Shown here one piece after another: positions 16,076-24,660 of a DNA stretch of 64,000 nt (position 1 is the first letter of the stretch; every line of letters starts with the position of its first letter). Below the pieces are notes generated by a model. The model was given only the letters and a program-made list of their open reading frames with translations, made no database searches and was not told where the DNA came from. Position numbers and translations under genes: made by a program. Origin of the DNA: Maribellus sp. YY47 (GTDB taxonomy: Bacteria; Bacteroidota; Bacteroidia; Bacteroidales; Prolixibacteraceae); NCBI RefSeq assembly GCF_023111095.1, contig NZ_JALGYW010000013.1:1-64000 (forward strand), in the 5' to 3' direction.

Positions 16076-18241
16076 ATGGAACCTAAAGATCTAAAAAACT
16101 CAGAAGAGTTAAGAAGTCCGGAAAAAGAGGACCTTAAGAAAGTTCAGGAGGATGTTGTGTCGGAAGAAGCAGAGATCGCTGAAACTGAAGAATCACAAGA
16201 AACAATAGCCGCCGAAGTTGAAGAACCTGCTGCAAATGCCGAGAAAGAAGCCGATCAAGCTGAGGTTGTAAGCCCCGAAAATGAAGCGGAAGAAAAAGTT
16301 GTTGCTGAAGATGAAGTTGTTGAAGAAACAGCTGAACCGGAAGCAAATGCTGAAGAGACCGAAACCAAAGAAGCTGAAGTCGAAGCTTCTGAGCCAGAAG
16401 AAACGGGAAAAGAGGCAGAGGTAGTTGCTGTTTCGGAAGCCGAAGTTGTTGAACCAGCAATAAAGGAAAAGCCGGCAGCCGAGGTTAAGTCCGAAAAAAC
16501 CCAGGAAAAGGAGAAAATAGATTATTCCACTTATACGCAAATTGAATTGGTAAATGCTTTGCGTGATGTTTTGGAAGAAAAAGAAACACGCGACATCAGA
16601 GCAGAGGTCGAAGCGATTAAAGCAAGTTTCTATAAAAACATAAAAGACAATGAAGAAGAGGCTCTTAAGGTGTTCATTGAAGAGGGTGGGGCAGAAGAGG
16701 AATTTGTGGCCGAAGAAGATCCATACGAAAACGATATCAAAGACTTGCTAAAAGATTATCGGCAGATAAGGATTGAACAAAACAAGCAACTGGAACAAGA
16801 GAAAGAAGAAAATCTCAGAAAAAAATACGAGGTTATTGAAAAGATAAAAGGTCTGATCAATAACGAAGAGTCAATAAATAAAACGTTCAACGAATTCAGA
16901 GAATTGCAGCAGGAATGGCGCGAGATCGGTCTGGTGCCGCAATCTGAAATGAAAAATCTTTGGGATACTTATCATTTCCATGTTGAAAATTTTTACGATT
17001 ACATCAAAATAAATCGTGAATTACGTGACCTGGATTTAAAAAAGAACCTTGAAGCAAAGATCAAAATATGTGAGAGAGCAGAGGAATTATTGCTCGATCC
17101 TTCCATAATTAAAGCATTCAATACGCTTCAAAAATATCACGAACAATGGCGCGAAATCGGACCGGTTCCGAGAGAGCAAAAAGACGATATCTGGGAGCGT
17201 TTTAAAGCAGCAACATCAAAAATCAACAAAAAGCACCAGGAGTTTTTTGAAGATCGCAAAGAAGAACAGAAAAATAACCTGGATGCCAAAACTGCGCTTT
17301 GCGAAAAGGTGGAAGAAATTCTTGAAAAGGGAGTTGAAACACACAAAGAATGGGACGATCTGTCAAAAGAACTTATTGAGCTTCAGAAAGTTTGGAGAAC
17401 AATTGGCTTTGCTCCCAGAAAAGACAACAACCGAATTTACGAACGATTCCGCACGGCATGCGATAAATTCTTCGATGCTAAACGCGATTTTTATTCGAAA
17501 AACAAGGAAGAACAGCAAAATAATCTTCAGTTAAAAATCGATTTGTGTGTTCAGGCAGAAGCGCTGAAAGATAGCACCGATTGGAAAAAGACAACGCAGG
17601 ATTTTATCAATATCCAGAAAAAGTGGAAAGAAATTGGGCCGGTACCCAGAAAACAATCCGACGTGATCTGGAAACGTTTCAGAACAGCCTGCGATTATTT
17701 CTTCGATAAAAAATCAGTTCATTTTTCCGACGTTGACAGCGAACAGATTGACAACCTAAAAGAAAAAGAACAGATCATAGAAGAAATAAAGGCATTTAAG
17801 TCGTCTAATGATGTGGAACAAAATTTAAAGCAATTAAAACAGTTTCAGCGCCGTTGGTCAGAAGTTGGTCATGTTCCGTTCAAAAAGAAAGATGAATTAC
17901 AGTCGACATTCAGGGAATTGATCAACAAATTGTATGATGTTTTGAATATCGACGAAGAAAAAAGGAATATGTTGAAGTTCAGAACTAAGATGAGTACATA
18001 TTCAGAGTCGTCGAGAGGTCAGAATAAAATGCGTTTTGAACGTGATAAATATATGACGAAGTTGAAACAACTCGAAAATGATTTGGTTTTACTGGACAAC
18101 AATATTGGTTTCTTTGCAAAATCGAAAAATGCAGAATCCTTAATTAAGGATGTGAAAAAGAAAATTGAAGTGACCAAACAAAAGATCGAATTCCTGAAAG
18201 AAAAGATTAGAGTAATCGACGATATCGAAGATAACGAATAG
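16076..18241 (+). CDS. DUF349 repeat protein with long acidic N-terminal region
   Basis: A 721-residue cytoplasmic protein. Residues about 1-165 are a low-complexity region dominated by Glu, Ala and Val, probably disordered. From about residue 270, five DUF349 helical repeats occur, each marked by a W-x-x-[IV]-G-x-x-P core: QEWREIGLVP (about 279), EQWREIGPVP (356), KVWRTIGFAP (437), KKWKEIGPVP (514) and RRWSEVGHVP (591). A charged coiled coil follows to the C-terminus. DUF349 proteins are widespread and common in Bacteroidota; their function is not established, though an association with translation or RNA binding has been suggested. It stands alone, with a clean terminator directly after it. 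Confidence 0.88.
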   Translation: MEPKDLKNSEELRSPEKEDLKKVQEDVVSEEAEIAETEESQETIAAEVEEPAANAEKEADQAEVVSPENEAEEKVVAEDEVVEETAEPEANAEETETKEAEVEASEPEETGKEAEVVAVSEAEVVEPAIKEKPAAEVKSEKTQEKEKIDYSTYTQIELVNALRDVLEEKETRDIRAEVEAIKASFYKNIKDNEEEALKVFIEEGGAEEEFVAEEDPYENDIKDLLKDYRQIRIEQNKQLEQEKEENLRKKYEVIEKIKGLINNEESINKTFNEFRELQQEWREIGLVPQSEMKNLWDTYHFHVENFYDYIKINRELRDLDLKKNLEAKIKICERAEELLLDPSIIKAFNTLQKYHEQWREIGPVPREQKDDIWERFKAATSKINKKHQEFFEDRKEEQKNNLDAKTALCEKVEEILEKGVETHKEWDDLSKELIELQKVWRTIGFAPRKDNNRIYERFRTACDKFFDAKRDFYSKNKEEQQNNLQLKIDLCVQAEALKDSTDWKKTTQDFINIQKKWKEIGPVPRKQSDVIWKRFRTACDYFFDKKSVHFSDVDSEQIDNLKEKEQIIEEIKAFKSSNDVEQNLKQLKQFQRRWSEVGHVPFKKKDELQSTFRELINKLYDVLNIDEEKRNMLKFRTKMSTYSESSRGQNKMRFERDKYMTKLKQLENDLVLLDNNIGFFAKSKNAESLIKDVKKKIEVTKQKIEFLKEKIRVIDDIEDNE

Positions 18242-18246
18242 ATAGA

Positions 18247-18274
18247 AAGCCGGCTTAAACGCCGGCTTTTTTTT
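18247..18274 (+). terminator. Intrinsic terminator of the DUF349 gene
   Basis: AAGCCGGC (18247-18254) pairs with GCCGGCTT (18261-18268) around TTAAAC, followed by a run of T to 18274. It starts six bases after the stop codon. Confidence 0.93.
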
Positions 18275-18461
18275 GATCGCTCAGAATTTAATATTTGATG
18301 AAGGATCGTAGATCTGTCCAGATATTAAATTCTCAACGACTTTAGCATTTTATAAGTATACAAGCAAAGATCATTAGCGAAGTGACATTGATTTCCTGAA
18401 AAGACTATTACCGGAACTTAGGTATAAGCTTTTTCTTCCGAGTATCTGATTTTATGCAAAC

Positions 18462-18485
18462 CATCTGTCGGCTGACGGATAGATG
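18462..18485. repeat. Short palindromic repeat, copy A (GTCGGCTGACGGA type)
   Basis: CATCTGTC and GATAGATG form a hairpin with one wobble pair around GGCTGACG. Its reverse complement (ATCCGTCAGCCGACAG) matches the core TCCGTCAG-nn-GAC-n-G also found at 51369 and 51461. It lies in the non-coding stretch 18275-18606, where I otherwise see nothing. Confidence 0.5.
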
Positions 18486-18606
18486 TAAACATGCCGGGTA
18501 TTCCAAAATTTAATATCAATATATTTGTCCTATAATTTATATTATGTTAAATAAAATAGATATATAAAAATATGTGCTTTTTGAGTTGAATCATATTCTC
18601 TTCTTC

Positions 18607-18636
18607 TTTGCTTTAAAAGAAAAAAGTTTAATTTTG
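18607..18636 (+). promoter_or_regulatory. Bacteroidota promoter of tRNA-Pro
   Basis: TTTG at 18607-18610 and TAATTTTG at 18629-18636 are 18 nt apart. Both boxes match the Bacteroidota primary-sigma consensus. The tRNA begins 38 bases after the second box. Confidence 0.75.
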
Positions 18637-18674
18637 CAGACGATTATTTGAACGGTATAATTCAATAATCATTT

Positions 18675-18748
18675 CGGGATGTAGCGCAGTCCGGTAGCGT
18701 ACGTCGTTCGGGACGACGGGGTCGCAGGTTCAAATCCTGTCATCCCGA
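18675..18748 (+). tRNA. tRNA-Pro (anticodon CGG)
   Basis: A 74-base cloverleaf: acceptor strands CGGGATG and CATCCCG pair fully, the D arm is GCGCAGTCCGGTAGCGT, the anticodon stem CGTCG/CGACG encloses the loop TTCGGGA with anticodon CGG, and the T arm is GCAGGTTCAAATCCTGT. The discriminator base is A. Only CC, not CCA, follows in the DNA, so the end is completed enzymatically. Confidence 0.96.
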
Positions 18749-18754
18749 CCTTAA

Positions 18755-18790
18755 AAAAGGCCGATGAGTTTTCAATTCACCGGCCTTTTA
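18755..18790 (+). terminator. Terminator after tRNA-Pro
   Basis: AAAAGGCCG (18755-18763) pairs with CGGCCTTTT (18781-18789). The T-rich end suits termination of the tRNA transcript. On the other strand it may also serve the minus-strand operon that ends at 18841. Confidence 0.8.
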
Positions 18791-18840
18791 ATTTGTCAAA
18801 AATTTTAAAGGCTTTTTCAATTTTGGCTACTGATTACGGA

Positions 18841-19938
18841 TCAATCCATCAAGTCAATAATCACACGATGACTCGAACTTTGTGCAGCATGTTCCAGTGC
18901 CAGATCTACATTATTAAGGTTAAAACACCTGTCGTCAAACAGTTTTTCCAACGGATATTTCTGATGGGTTTGCTTTAGTATTTCAATTGCCGATGCAAGG
19001 TCTTCCGGGGTGTAGTTGTGTATTCCCTTGATCTGTAGTAGTTTTCTAACAATTTTCTCGGGATTTACCTCCACATTATCAACCGGAAAAACTGAGCCGA
19101 CCAGAATAATACTGGCTCCTGTTCCTGCATATTCAAAGGCATTTTTTACCATTTCATTGCTGCCGGTCATCTCAAAAATAATGTCTACAGGTTCGTTCTG
19201 AAGAAACTCAGAAACGCCTGTCTTAACTGAAGTTTCCTGCAGGCTTTCGCTGATGCATAAATCTGCACCAAACTCCTTTGTCAAGTCGAGTCTTTTTTGA
19301 TCTTTTTCGCACACCAATATCTTTGCGGCATCCAATTCCCGACAGACCATAACTGCCAATATTCCAAGCATTCCGGCGCCGGTAATTAAAACGTTTTTGC
19401 CCTCAATAGTTCCGGCACTTCGTATTGCAGCCATTACGGTTGCCCAGGAGCAATTTAGTCCGGCTAAGAGTCTTTGATCGATGTCTGCAGGCAATTTAAA
19501 CGTTGCGGTGCCCGGATACAAATGAGTATGAGACGAAAAACCGCCGGTAAGCTGAAAGTGTTCGTCCAGTTTTTCATGACCGTACTTTTTCAAGAGCCTG
19601 CATTTTTGCGGTATTCCCCGTTTACAGTACGAACATTCTCCGCACGATGCCATTATGGTCCAAGTAATTAAGTCTCCCGTATTTAATCTTTGTCCGGTAA
19701 AATCCAACACACATTTATCCGGAAGGTCAACAATCTTCCCAACAATTTCGTGTCCTAAAATAGTCGGCACCGGTCCGGGGCGGGTTCCTGAAAATGTATG
19801 AAGGTCGCTCTTGCATATAGAGCATGTCAGGTTTTTTACCAGGATTTCGCCCTCTCCCAGCTTTGGCAGTTCTATTTCACGGCAGTCAAGGGTATTTCTT
19901 ATACCCGAAAAGACCCAGGCAGTAGCTTTTTCCGACAT
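18841..19938 (-). CDS. Zinc-dependent alcohol dehydrogenase, phosphonate-catabolism-associated type
   Basis: A 365-residue medium-chain dehydrogenase. Catalytic zinc ligands lie in SICKSDLHTF (Cys near residue 40) and GHEIVG (His near 63); structural zinc cysteines are CGECSYCKRGIPQKC (about 99-113). The nucleotide-binding motif is GAGMLGILA (about 191-199). The opening AWVFSG and the LPKLGEGEILVKN stretch resemble the subfamily found next to phosphonate-degradation genes (HpnZ-type). Its ATG directly abuts the stop codon of the PhnX-like gene with no gap, so the two are translationally coupled. It probably oxidises an alcohol made in this operon. The substrate is unknown. Confidence 0.82.
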   Translation of the reverse strand: MSEKATAWVFSGIRNTLDCREIELPKLGEGEILVKNLTCSICKSDLHTFSGTRPGPVPTILGHEIVGKIVDLPDKCVLDFTGQRLNTGDLITWTIMASCGECSYCKRGIPQKCRLLKKYGHEKLDEHFQLTGGFSSHTHLYPGTATFKLPADIDQRLLAGLNCSWATVMAAIRSAGTIEGKNVLITGAGMLGILAVMVCRELDAAKILVCEKDQKRLDLTKEFGADLCISESLQETSVKTGVSEFLQNEPVDIIFEMTGSNEMVKNAFEYAGTGASIILVGSVFPVDNVEVNPEKIVRKLLQIKGIHNYTPEDLASAIEILKQTHQKYPLEKLFDDRCFNLNNVDLALEHAAQSSSHRVIIDLMD

Positions 19939-20655
19939 TTATACCAGGTATTTTTTTAGTTCCACGATCGAGTCCAGCAAACCGTCGTTGTCGTATTTTG
20001 CGAGTTGATCATAACTATGCGTACCATAAGTTACTCCAAGCGACAGATAGCAATTGGCATTTCTGCCGGCTTGTAAATCGGAAGGCGTATCCCCTATCTT
20101 TACAACTCTTTTGGGATCGCTGACTCCAAAAACTTCCATTGCTTTGTTGATCATAGCCGGCGAAGGACGTCCGCTTGCTACCTGATCGCTCGATACAGAA
20201 AGGTCGATAATCGAATTGCTGTTTCCTTTGTAATTTTCATCCAACTCTTTGTCCCATCCCAATCGTTGCAGGATAATGTCCGTTACTTTTCGGTAAAACC
20301 CTGTAGTCAACACAATCTTTACATCTTCCTTTTTTAGATAGCTAAAAATTTCTTTGGCTCCTTCAACGGGTGAAACCGACTGAGTTAAGTAATTGTTTTC
20401 AAGAATTACTTTGAATTCGGCGTAAGAATGATCAGTTTTGTATTGAATTTCAGCGTCCTCTGCATTGGGGAGATTCTTTTTCCAAAGCGTTTCGAAAACC
20501 AATCGTTTCGACCAGCCCATCATCGCAATAATTTCTTCAGTAGTGTATTTTAGTCCGGTTTTTTGGGCGGCCAGAACAAAGCATCTTTCTACTTCATTAT
20601 CGTCTTTCACGGTAGTTCCGGCCATATCGAATACCACCATTTTTATTTGGTCCAT
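19939..20655 (-). CDS. HAD-family hydrolase, phosphonoacetaldehyde-hydrolase-like (PhnX-like)
   Basis: A 238-residue HAD phosphohydrolase. Motif I is VFDMAGTTVKDD (nucleophile Asp near residue 10), motif II is VLTTGFY, and motif III/IV is KIGDTPSDLQAG. The DMAGTT form and the cap segment MMGWSKRL resemble phosphonatase-like HADs; in true PhnX a cap lysine (MGxxK) forms a Schiff base with phosphonoacetaldehyde, and a lysine occurs in that spacing here. The family includes enzymes of unproven specificity, so a sugar-phosphate phosphatase is an alternative. It is the third gene of a four-gene operon after the isomerase-like gene and is fused end-to-start with the dehydrogenase gene. Confidence 0.8.
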   Translation of the reverse strand: MDQIKMVVFDMAGTTVKDDNEVERCFVLAAQKTGLKYTTEEIIAMMGWSKRLVFETLWKKNLPNAEDAEIQYKTDHSYAEFKVILENNYLTQSVSPVEGAKEIFSYLKKEDVKIVLTTGFYRKVTDIILQRLGWDKELDENYKGNSNSIIDLSVSSDQVASGRPSPAMINKAMEVFGVSDPKRVVKIGDTPSDLQAGRNANCYLSLGVTYGTHSYDQLAKYDNDGLLDSIVELKKYLV

Positions 20656-20699
20656 ACTTAGTTTATTATACTGTTTATTTATTCTTACTTATTTTGAAA

Positions 20700-22121
20700 T
20701 CAGCAAATATTTACGACGTTGATGTTCAGGATTTGCCCCAGTTTCTCAATTTTTTCAGCAATATGCCCAACACCAATGGCACAATGATGGGCAGGCCCTT
20801 GTTTTGACCACTGATTGATAAAGGTTTTAGCACTAATGGGGAATTTGTAACGGCTGTTGGTATTGCCGATTTGCAGTGTCGGCCCTTCTACCGATTCGCC
20901 CTGAGCCACAAGCAGAAAAACAGTGTCTTTTCCTTCCACAACCGAGAGTAAGGTTACCGGTCCGTGTTTTACTGTCATTTGGATAGAAAGACCTTTCCCG
21001 GGTTTGCCATGATATACCGAAAGCGGCACCAGGTTTACCTCTCCTTCGGCAATCGCAAAGTGCGCCGGGCCGTCGTGGCCGAGATAAACCACGTCATCCC
21101 TGAAATCCATTAAATAAAATTCCGAAAAAGAACCTCCGGCACCAAATTCATCCATAATCTTCATAGCCTGAGCATTTTTAACTTCATACTCGCCGGCTAC
21201 CGGTATGTTTTTGCCTGTTAAGAGCGTGTTTCCGGCAATTACGGAAGTGATAATGTCTTCGTATTCATTCCCCGGTTCGCCTTCATAATAATAAGCTAAT
21301 GTGCCCAGTTTATGGTTTTGAACCAACTTGTCGAGCGCAATGGAAGTACGCGCAGCACGTTCAATTTCCTTTTGATCACACTCGGGGGTAACATTAAACG
21401 CAGCATTAAATTCACCGATTTTGGCCTGCATTTCGTCTGCAGTTACCTGATCCCTGTATTTTTTTAGCTCGCACATTTCCAAAATTTCGAAGTGCGTTCC
21501 AAAAGTGGCGCTTTGCCTGGTTAAATCGGTATAAACATCGAGCATACCACCGTAGTAATGTCCGAGAATTCCCAGCCTGGAGTTTCGTAATGAAGCAGCT
21601 ACACGTGCCGCATCGGTCCAGTTTTCAATTTCAGTCCAGGCTTGTTTATCCTCCAAAAAACCGGTCACAAAATCGTATTTTATTCCGGAACGGTTAAAAA
21701 CACTGGCAATTTCGGGGACAGAACACGCCTGGCAATGTTCCAACCAAACACCAGTCATTTTTCCCGGGTCGCCCAATTGATTAAATGCATTGTAATCAAG
21801 TTGCTGAACCGGCTGAAGATTTAAGATGATTACCGGAACTTTTACCTTTTGCGCCACAGGCAAAACCGTTGACGACAATGCATAAGTAGAAACATAAAGA
21901 AATATGATCTCTACATCCTGAGATTTCAGCAAATCTGCAGCTTCATGCGATTTTTCAGGTTTGTCGATCATCCCGGCATCAACCACCTCTACCCCGTATT
22001 CTTCAATCCGGTGTTTTATTTGGTCCTGATAGGCTTTCAGTTTTTCGAGCAGGCCTTCAAATTGCGGCCAATAGGTATCAAGGCCAATCCCAAAGAGCCC
22101 CACTTTTGTCTTATTTTTCAT
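20700..22121 (-). CDS. L-arabinose/L-fucose isomerase-family protein
   Basis: A 473-residue protein with the three-domain layout of the AraA/FucI superfamily. The N-terminus KVGLFGIGLDTYWPQF is typical, as are IIFLYVSTYALSSTVLP (about 74-90), GILGHYYGGMLDVYTD near 194 and a C-terminal YKFP and HHCAIGVGH segment. Family members interconvert aldoses and ketoses using Mn2+, with two Glu and two His ligands; ACEGD-type active-site stretches are diverged here, so activity on ordinary arabinose or fucose should not be assumed. It is cytoplasmic, with no signal peptide. It sits between the sulfatase and the PhnX-like hydrolase genes, which suggests it handles a desulfated sugar or polyol. Confidence 0.75.
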   Translation of the reverse strand: MKNKTKVGLFGIGLDTYWPQFEGLLEKLKAYQDQIKHRIEEYGVEVVDAGMIDKPEKSHEAADLLKSQDVEIIFLYVSTYALSSTVLPVAQKVKVPVIILNLQPVQQLDYNAFNQLGDPGKMTGVWLEHCQACSVPEIASVFNRSGIKYDFVTGFLEDKQAWTEIENWTDAARVAASLRNSRLGILGHYYGGMLDVYTDLTRQSATFGTHFEILEMCELKKYRDQVTADEMQAKIGEFNAAFNVTPECDQKEIERAARTSIALDKLVQNHKLGTLAYYYEGEPGNEYEDIITSVIAGNTLLTGKNIPVAGEYEVKNAQAMKIMDEFGAGGSFSEFYLMDFRDDVVYLGHDGPAHFAIAEGEVNLVPLSVYHGKPGKGLSIQMTVKHGPVTLLSVVEGKDTVFLLVAQGESVEGPTLQIGNTNSRYKFPISAKTFINQWSKQGPAHHCAIGVGHIAEKIEKLGQILNINVVNIC

Positions 22122-22177
22122 CTGGTTTAGTTATGTTAGATTAGTTTACTTTCAGTTCGATTTTTGAGACTGCAATT

Positions 22178-23632
22178 TTACCGGCTCCCCGGCATTGTTC
22201 CTCTTACGATTTCTTTTCGTAATACTTTTCCGGTTTCCCGGTCAAACCTGTCGGGAGTAAGATTTTCAGGAGTTGTATCTCCGGTTTCTTTCATCCAGGT
22301 ATGTAATAAATTACGTAACTCGGTGAGTTGAACTTGGTACTTTTCCACAGAGGCTACGTTTAACAATTGGTCCTTTTCGAGCGACAGATCGAATAACTCT
22401 TCTGCTGGACGAGGTGTTAAAAATACATCGGCCTGAGCTGCGCTGAGTTTTCCTGCATCCCGTAATTCATTTAACGCATTTTGTGTCGGTGAATTTTTGG
22501 AGTCGGCCGGACCACAGTTGGTAAGATTGGGCCTTGCATTCCAGAGGTACAGGAAATCTTTTGTGCGTACCATTCGTTCATAAGCTTCATAATCGTGCCA
22601 GTTGTGTTCCGAAAATACGTACTTTCTGGTTTCTGCCTTAACCGATTTTAATATGGGCACGAAACTTACGCCCTGGTAGTCGTCAGGTTGTTTAATTTCA
22701 GCCAGTTCCAGGATAGTGGAAGCAACATCAATCGAACTGATCAGGCTTTGGGTTCGAACGCCCTTCTTCTTTAATCCATCGGGCCAGAATACGATAAAGG
22801 GAGTTTTCATGCCGCTGTCGTAAACGCGGGTTTTACACCGGGGAAATGGACGGCCATTGTCTGCCATAACGATAATCACAGTATTGTTGAGTGCTCCCTG
22901 TCGTTCCAGTTCTTCTCTCACTTTCCCGATATAATGGTCAAAACGAGCGATTTCGTTGTAATAAGAAGCCATATCCTGGCGTGTTTCTGGCGTGTCAGCA
23001 AAGTAAACCGGAACTTCCAGATTTGCCGGATCGTGTGTTATATGGAAAGTATCGGCTCCCCACGGGCGGTGCGCATCATGCGAGGCCAGCCAAAAGAAGA
23101 AAGGTTTGTCCTGGGGTCTGTCCTTCAAAAACGGAATCCAGTTTGCCTCTCCTCCATCGCCATTTTTATAGCCATTGTTATCGGTATAAATATCGAATGC
23201 CCGGTGTGCTGCTGCTCCCATGTGCCATTTTCCGGCGTGCGCGGTGTAATATCCGTTTTCTTTTAACAACAAAGGAAATGGAATTTCGGAGGCAGGTAAT
23301 TCAGTGTGTAATTCGGCAGCTCTGTTCGAGTGCGGATATTTCCCTGAAATTATACTGCACCGGCTTGGACTGCAGGAACTTGCCGTAAGAAAAGCATTGT
23401 CGAAACGCAAGCCTTCGCGGGCAAGTTGATCGATATGCGGTGTTTTTACCTGGTGATTGCCATAGCATCCGAAATCGTCCCAACTAATATCATCGGCAAT
23501 AATAAATACAACATTTGGTTTTTCTGACGCATTAGAACAGACGCTTGCTAATAAAAAAAACAGTGATAAGATCAACAACGACAGTGCATTACGCCTGTTG
23601 TGCTGAAGCAGTTTCAAGTTGATTGGTTTCAT
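22178..23632 (-). CDS. Exported formylglycine-type sulfatase (S1 family)
   Basis: A 484-residue sulfatase with an N-terminal hydrophobic signal (about residues 16-35). The metal-binding start is PNVVFIIADDISWDDFG (about 39-55). The catalytic motif is SSCSPSRCSIISGKYPH with Cys87 at the CxPSR position, so it needs conversion to formylglycine by a maturase encoded elsewhere. Downstream, GKWHMG (about 140) and SHDAHRPWG (about 196) supply substrate- and metal-binding residues, with MADNGRPFP near 271. It resembles N-sulfoglucosamine sulfohydrolase-like members, but the sulfated substrate is not determined. It heads a minus-strand operon with the isomerase-like, PhnX-like and dehydrogenase genes (gaps of 56, 44 and 0 bases). 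Confidence 0.88.
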   Translation of the reverse strand: MKPINLKLLQHNRRNALSLLILSLFFLLASVCSNASEKPNVVFIIADDISWDDFGCYGNHQVKTPHIDQLAREGLRFDNAFLTASSCSPSRCSIISGKYPHSNRAAELHTELPASEIPFPLLLKENGYYTAHAGKWHMGAAAHRAFDIYTDNNGYKNGDGGEANWIPFLKDRPQDKPFFFWLASHDAHRPWGADTFHITHDPANLEVPVYFADTPETRQDMASYYNEIARFDHYIGKVREELERQGALNNTVIIVMADNGRPFPRCKTRVYDSGMKTPFIVFWPDGLKKKGVRTQSLISSIDVASTILELAEIKQPDDYQGVSFVPILKSVKAETRKYVFSEHNWHDYEAYERMVRTKDFLYLWNARPNLTNCGPADSKNSPTQNALNELRDAGKLSAAQADVFLTPRPAEELFDLSLEKDQLLNVASVEKYQVQLTELRNLLHTWMKETGDTTPENLTPDRFDRETGKVLRKEIVRGTMPGSR

Positions 23633-23669
23633 TCCATTATCTTTTTTTGATAACGGATTGAATATAAAA

Positions 23670-23846
23670 CTAATACACCAGATTCAGAAATTTTACCAGT
23701 CCTAAAACATCTTCGCGAGTCGAAAACGGGTAGACACCGTTCATGTTCACTGTGTAGATATTGTGGTACAAGATACTTTCTTTTAAAGGGGTAGAATTTT
23801 CAATAAGCGTAATCGCTTCCTTAAATAATAATTCTCTTTTTTCCAT
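23670..23846 (-). CDS. Small protein of 58 residues after the LytTR gene, unknown function
   Basis: An ATG at 23844-23846 opens a 58-residue frame that ends with TAG at 23670-23672. It begins MEKRELLFKEAITLIENS and ends KFLNLVY. It starts 21 bases after the LytTR stop codon and ends 37 bases before the sulfatase start, so it fits neatly in the operon spacing. The sequence has a protein-like mix of charged helix and hydrophobic residues and no low-complexity bias. I do not recognise a family. It may be a small partner of the kinase-regulator pair or a chance frame. Confidence 0.5.
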   Translation of the reverse strand: MEKRELLFKEAITLIENSTPLKESILYHNIYTVNMNGVYPFSTREDVLGLVKFLNLVY

Positions 23847-23867
23847 AGATAATGATTTTCTCTACAA

Positions 23868-24638
23868 TTAATCTTCCATCCATTCTTTGAACTCTGCTGC
23901 CTTTAAACGGCTAATGATGATCGGTTCGTCGAACGGATGGATAAGGCGTAAAATTAATTTGCCTCCAAAATGATTTTCAAATTTCCGGATGGCGTTAATA
24001 TGAACAATTGTACTTCGGTTGGTTCTAAAAAATTGTGTCGGATCAAGCTGTTCTTCCAATTTCTCGATCGTTAAATTTACCACATGCTCTTTCCCGTTAA
24101 AGGTAACTGCATTGGTAACCCTGTTTTCGGTATAAAACCAGGCAATTTCGCTCACATCGAGTTTGAAATAAGAAGTCGCGCCGCTGATCAGAAAACGTGT
24201 GCGGTATTTTTTCTCCCCTCTTACTATAGCTTCCAGTACTTCCTTGTAATCGGGCTTGTTTTCACTGTTTTTGTTGTGGATTTTTATCAGGTTCTCAAAC
24301 TTATCAATAGCCTGCTCCAGCTTTTCCAGTTTTATGGGTTTCAATAAATAATCGATGCTGTTTACCTGGAAAGCCCGCAGGGCATATTCGTCGTAAGCTG
24401 TTGTAAAAATGACCATACTTTCGACCTGTACTTTGTCGAATACCGAAAAACTGATCCCGTCAGTAAGCTGAATATCCATAAAAATCAGGTCGGGAGCAGG
24501 ATTGGTTTCCAGCCAGGCAACCGTGCTTTTTACACTCTCGAGCCATTCCAAAATGTTCCAGTCGGGCCGCAATTTTTCTACCATTCCTTTTAATAAACGG
24601 TAGTTGTGCAACTCATCTTCAACAATAATTACTCTCAT
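23868..24638 (-). CDS. LytTR-family response regulator
   Basis: A 256-residue regulator. The receiver domain (about 1-120) has acidic residues VEDE at 6-9, the phosphoacceptor Asp55 in LIFMDIQLTDG, Thr in FTTAYDEYALRAF and the conserved Lys in YLLKPIKLEKL. The C-terminal LytTR DNA-binding domain (about 150-250) includes FRTNRSTIVHINAI and a terminal basic stretch. It is the next gene after the LytS-like kinase with a 22-base gap, in the same operon as the RND efflux genes. It probably controls that operon in response to signals sensed by the kinase. Direct targets are inferred only. Confidence 0.92.
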   Translation of the reverse strand: MRVIIVEDELHNYRLLKGMVEKLRPDWNILEWLESVKSTVAWLETNPAPDLIFMDIQLTDGISFSVFDKVQVESMVIFTTAYDEYALRAFQVNSIDYLLKPIKLEKLEQAIDKFENLIKIHNKNSENKPDYKEVLEAIVRGEKKYRTRFLISGATSYFKLDVSEIAWFYTENRVTNAVTFNGKEHVVNLTIEKLEEQLDPTQFFRTNRSTIVHINAIRKFENHFGGKLILRLIHPFDEPIIISRLKAAEFKEWMED

Positions 24639-24660
24639 AAATCCGACCTTATTTCAACGG

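Noticed and set aside
16134-16540. Leu/Gln-rich and Phe-rich frames opposite the DUF349 N-terminus
   Set aside because: They are antisense shadows of a Glu/Ala-rich repeat region.
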